Source: an uncultured Eubacteriales bacterium
Lineage (GTDB): Bacteria; Bacillota; Clostridia; Oscillospirales; CAG-272
DNA: 64,000 nucleotides
Assembly: GCA_905205065.1 (NCBI GenBank)
Contig: CAJLCI010000004.1
Span: forward strand, 35,683 to 99,682
Direction of reading: 5' to 3'
A model generated the notes under the pieces. That model worked only from the letters and a program-made list of their open reading frames with translations, searched no databases and had not been told where the DNA came from. Positions 62,651-64,000 of this stretch are shown here, piece after piece. How positions within the stretch are numbered: position 1 is the stretch's first letter; the number at the start of each line of letters is the position of its first letter. A program made the position numbers and the translations under genes.

Positions 62651-63829
62651 CAAGCCCTCTTTGATTTGTGTTAATGAGTCTTCCACTCTTTCATGTGTTT
62701 CAATCAATTCATCTATGCGAGAAAGTATGCAGACAATCCTTTTCTGGCTATTCAGGCACGGAACAGGAACGACACATTTTGAAAGGGAAGCTTTACTGAT
62801 TTCTCTAAATGTGTTTCCAGAGGCATATTTTTCGCACCAAGGTTTAATCAAGATTTGGAGATAGTAAAGATACTCGGGGAGAACTCTCTTACTATCTGAA
62901 ACAAGAGATTGGAAGCCTTGATTTGTGCTGCATTCTGATCTTGCTATGGACATTTCCCCAAGAGTAGCACGAGTAGTTAAAAGGACTGTTCCTGACGGAA
63001 GCGATTTTGCTGATGAGTTTGAAAGCCCTACCTGACTGATCTTTCGGAGGCTTGACAAAACATACTTGCTCTTTCCTATTTCCGACGGAGTAAACCATTC
63101 CACATTGCCTTCCCAATATTCAGGGCGAAGAGTGTCCGGTGTACCTCCACCTACTATGGAGCAAACTGTTCCAAGTTCACGATTATACTGCTCATCTATT
63201 TCGGAAAGCAGCTTATGATTCAATCCTCTTTTATACTTCTTGAGGTTGTCTACTAACGACTGCTGTGCATCAATCCGACGCTCTAAAGCAATTATGAAAT
63301 CAGCAATTTTTCGTTGCTCATTGAGGTTCTGTGGCAGATAGTGTTTGGTCTCAAAGAACTCGTCTGTTGGAACATTGAGTAAGCCGTGATTTCGAGCGCC
63401 TTCCGCTGAAATCATATAGATTTCTCTGTACCATTTGAGTGAATCAAAATAAGCTTTAATAAAATCGCTATCATGCTTTTTAAGTGTAAAACAAATGTAG
63501 AGTGTCGATAAAGCGCCCATCGGGTAGCGATCCAAACGCTTTATGGAGCCGAAGTCATACCCAACGGAGTAGCTTTTGTTATATGCGTACTCGCCATTAA
63601 GAAGCAGATAGTATCCGCTCATATCTTTGCTGGCAACTTTCTTGTTAAAATAACTCACCTGATCCACTAAGCCGTCTTTTGATGAGATTGTAAGCGGTAG
63701 GTCAGTTTGATTCTGGCTATTTTTTCGTGTTACACGGTCTGCGAAGTCTGATAACCTCTCTGCTCTCCACGGCTCGTCAAAACCCGGAAAGCGCAGCTTC
63801 GGGCGCTTTTCGAGACCGTTACTTGAGGT
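62630..63829 (-). pseudogene. hsdS: Silent hsdS cassette B (type I restriction specificity subunit, no start)
   Basis: 400 codons open from the right inverted repeat, again directly after a stop and without a start codon. It begins LEKRPKLRFPGFDEPW. Its first recognition domain has LPLTISSKDGLVDQVSYFNK and SVGYDFGSIKRLDRYPMGAL. Then come the conserved helices NEQRKIADFIIALERRIDAQ and LKKYKRGL, a second domain starting ELGTVCSIVGGGTPDT, and the C-terminal IVCILSRIDELIETHERVED...LLQQLFI. The domains differ from cassette A, so inversion would change the DNA target recognised by the methylase/endonuclease. Confidence 0.88.
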
Positions 63830-63835
63830 TTATAA
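63767..63835 (-). repeat. Right inverted repeat of the hsdS invertible segment
   Basis: Partner of 61462-61530 (see there). The segment between is about 2.2 kb. Confidence 0.93.
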
Positions 63836-63845
63836 AAACCGTTAA

Positions 63846-64000
63846 AATCAAAACCGTATCATAGCAAAATCCCTTGCAGTAGCAGAGGTAAATCCGCTAT
63901 TGCAAGGGGTTTCGGCGTTCAGTGAGCGTTTCTGCGTACTTGAACAGAAGTATAAAAGAGGACTCTCGGATGAGCTTTTTGGGAAGAATGAGACATCTGA
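63846..64000 (+). pseudogene. Partial hsdS-like fragment at the right edge
   Basis: Open after a TAA at 63843-63845 to the window end. FSERFCVLEQKYKRGLSDEL matches the HsdS central conserved helix, and 17 bases (63946-63962) equal part of the internal repeat of cassette A. The preceding 30 codons match nothing I recognise. It may be a third half-cassette beginning at its conserved region, or the fused start of another specificity gene extending right. Confidence 0.5.

Overview
The window reads as chromosome of a low-GC, spore-forming clostridial Firmicute. It carries spo0A and spoIIR, strong AGGAGG-type ribosome sites, TTGACA/TATAAT promoters with 17-nt spacers and many intrinsic terminators. 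From about 54.5 kb base composition rises visibly and gene content changes to that of an integrated mobile element. Species cannot be fixed from the sequence alone.

Layout. 1-1.1 kb: start of a secreted RHS/wall-associated-type protein cut by the window edge. 3-4 kb: spo0A. 4.2-6.9 kb (minus): an LCP cell-wall ligase and UDP-galactopyranose mutase. 7.2-16 kb: a complete-looking RiPP locus with a SPASM radical SAM maturase, an acyl-carrier-like protein, a 47-residue Cys-rich precursor that is too short for routine gene calling, two ABC exporter half-transporters, a subtilisin-like protease fused to a P-loop domain, and a protein resembling BtrH-type acyl-ACP transferases. 16-22.5 kb: CNNM/CorC transporter with a leader ORF, a MacB/FtsX-type ABC transporter and a lipid kinase. 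22.6-25.8 kb: an ECF sigma factor fused to a very long C-terminal region. 26-33.7 kb: adenine deaminase followed by a BMP-type nucleoside ABC transporter, a purine salvage block. 33.8-45.5 kb: MFS organophosphate-type transporter, PglF/CapD-like dehydratase, DUF3842 protein, small membrane proteins with a divergent TetR regulator, GH27 alpha-galactosidase, a decayed ABC exporter, spoIIR and a YgiQ-type radical SAM protein. 45.9-53.7 kb: a cation:proton antiporter in front of an F1Fo ATP synthase operon (a, c, b, alpha, gamma, beta, epsilon). It lacks a separate delta gene, but its alpha subunit starts with a delta-like C-terminal domain.

Accessory end. At 53.8-54.56 kb the 5' half of tRNA-Ser(CGA) is repeated three times in 192/200/200-bp tandem units before the intact tRNA, a striking integration-scar array. 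To its right lie a tyrosine integrase, ParB-like protein, MobC proteins with a candidate oriT between them, a RepA-like helicase, small regulatory proteins, a 0.7-kb array of alternating iteron-like repeats, and then a second tyrosine recombinase beside two convergent, promoterless, start-less hsdS cassettes. These are bounded by 69-bp inverted repeats and share a second internal 24-bp inverted repeat: the storage half of a phase-variable type I restriction specificity shufflon whose hsdR/hsdM and expressed hsdS are presumably beyond the right edge.

A dispersed family of about 150-200-bp elements (four copies, all in the same orientation, all intergenic) has a conserved core helix with a compensatory base change and a variable number of 15-17-nt internal repeats. 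It is the best candidate here for an undescribed structured RNA or repeat.
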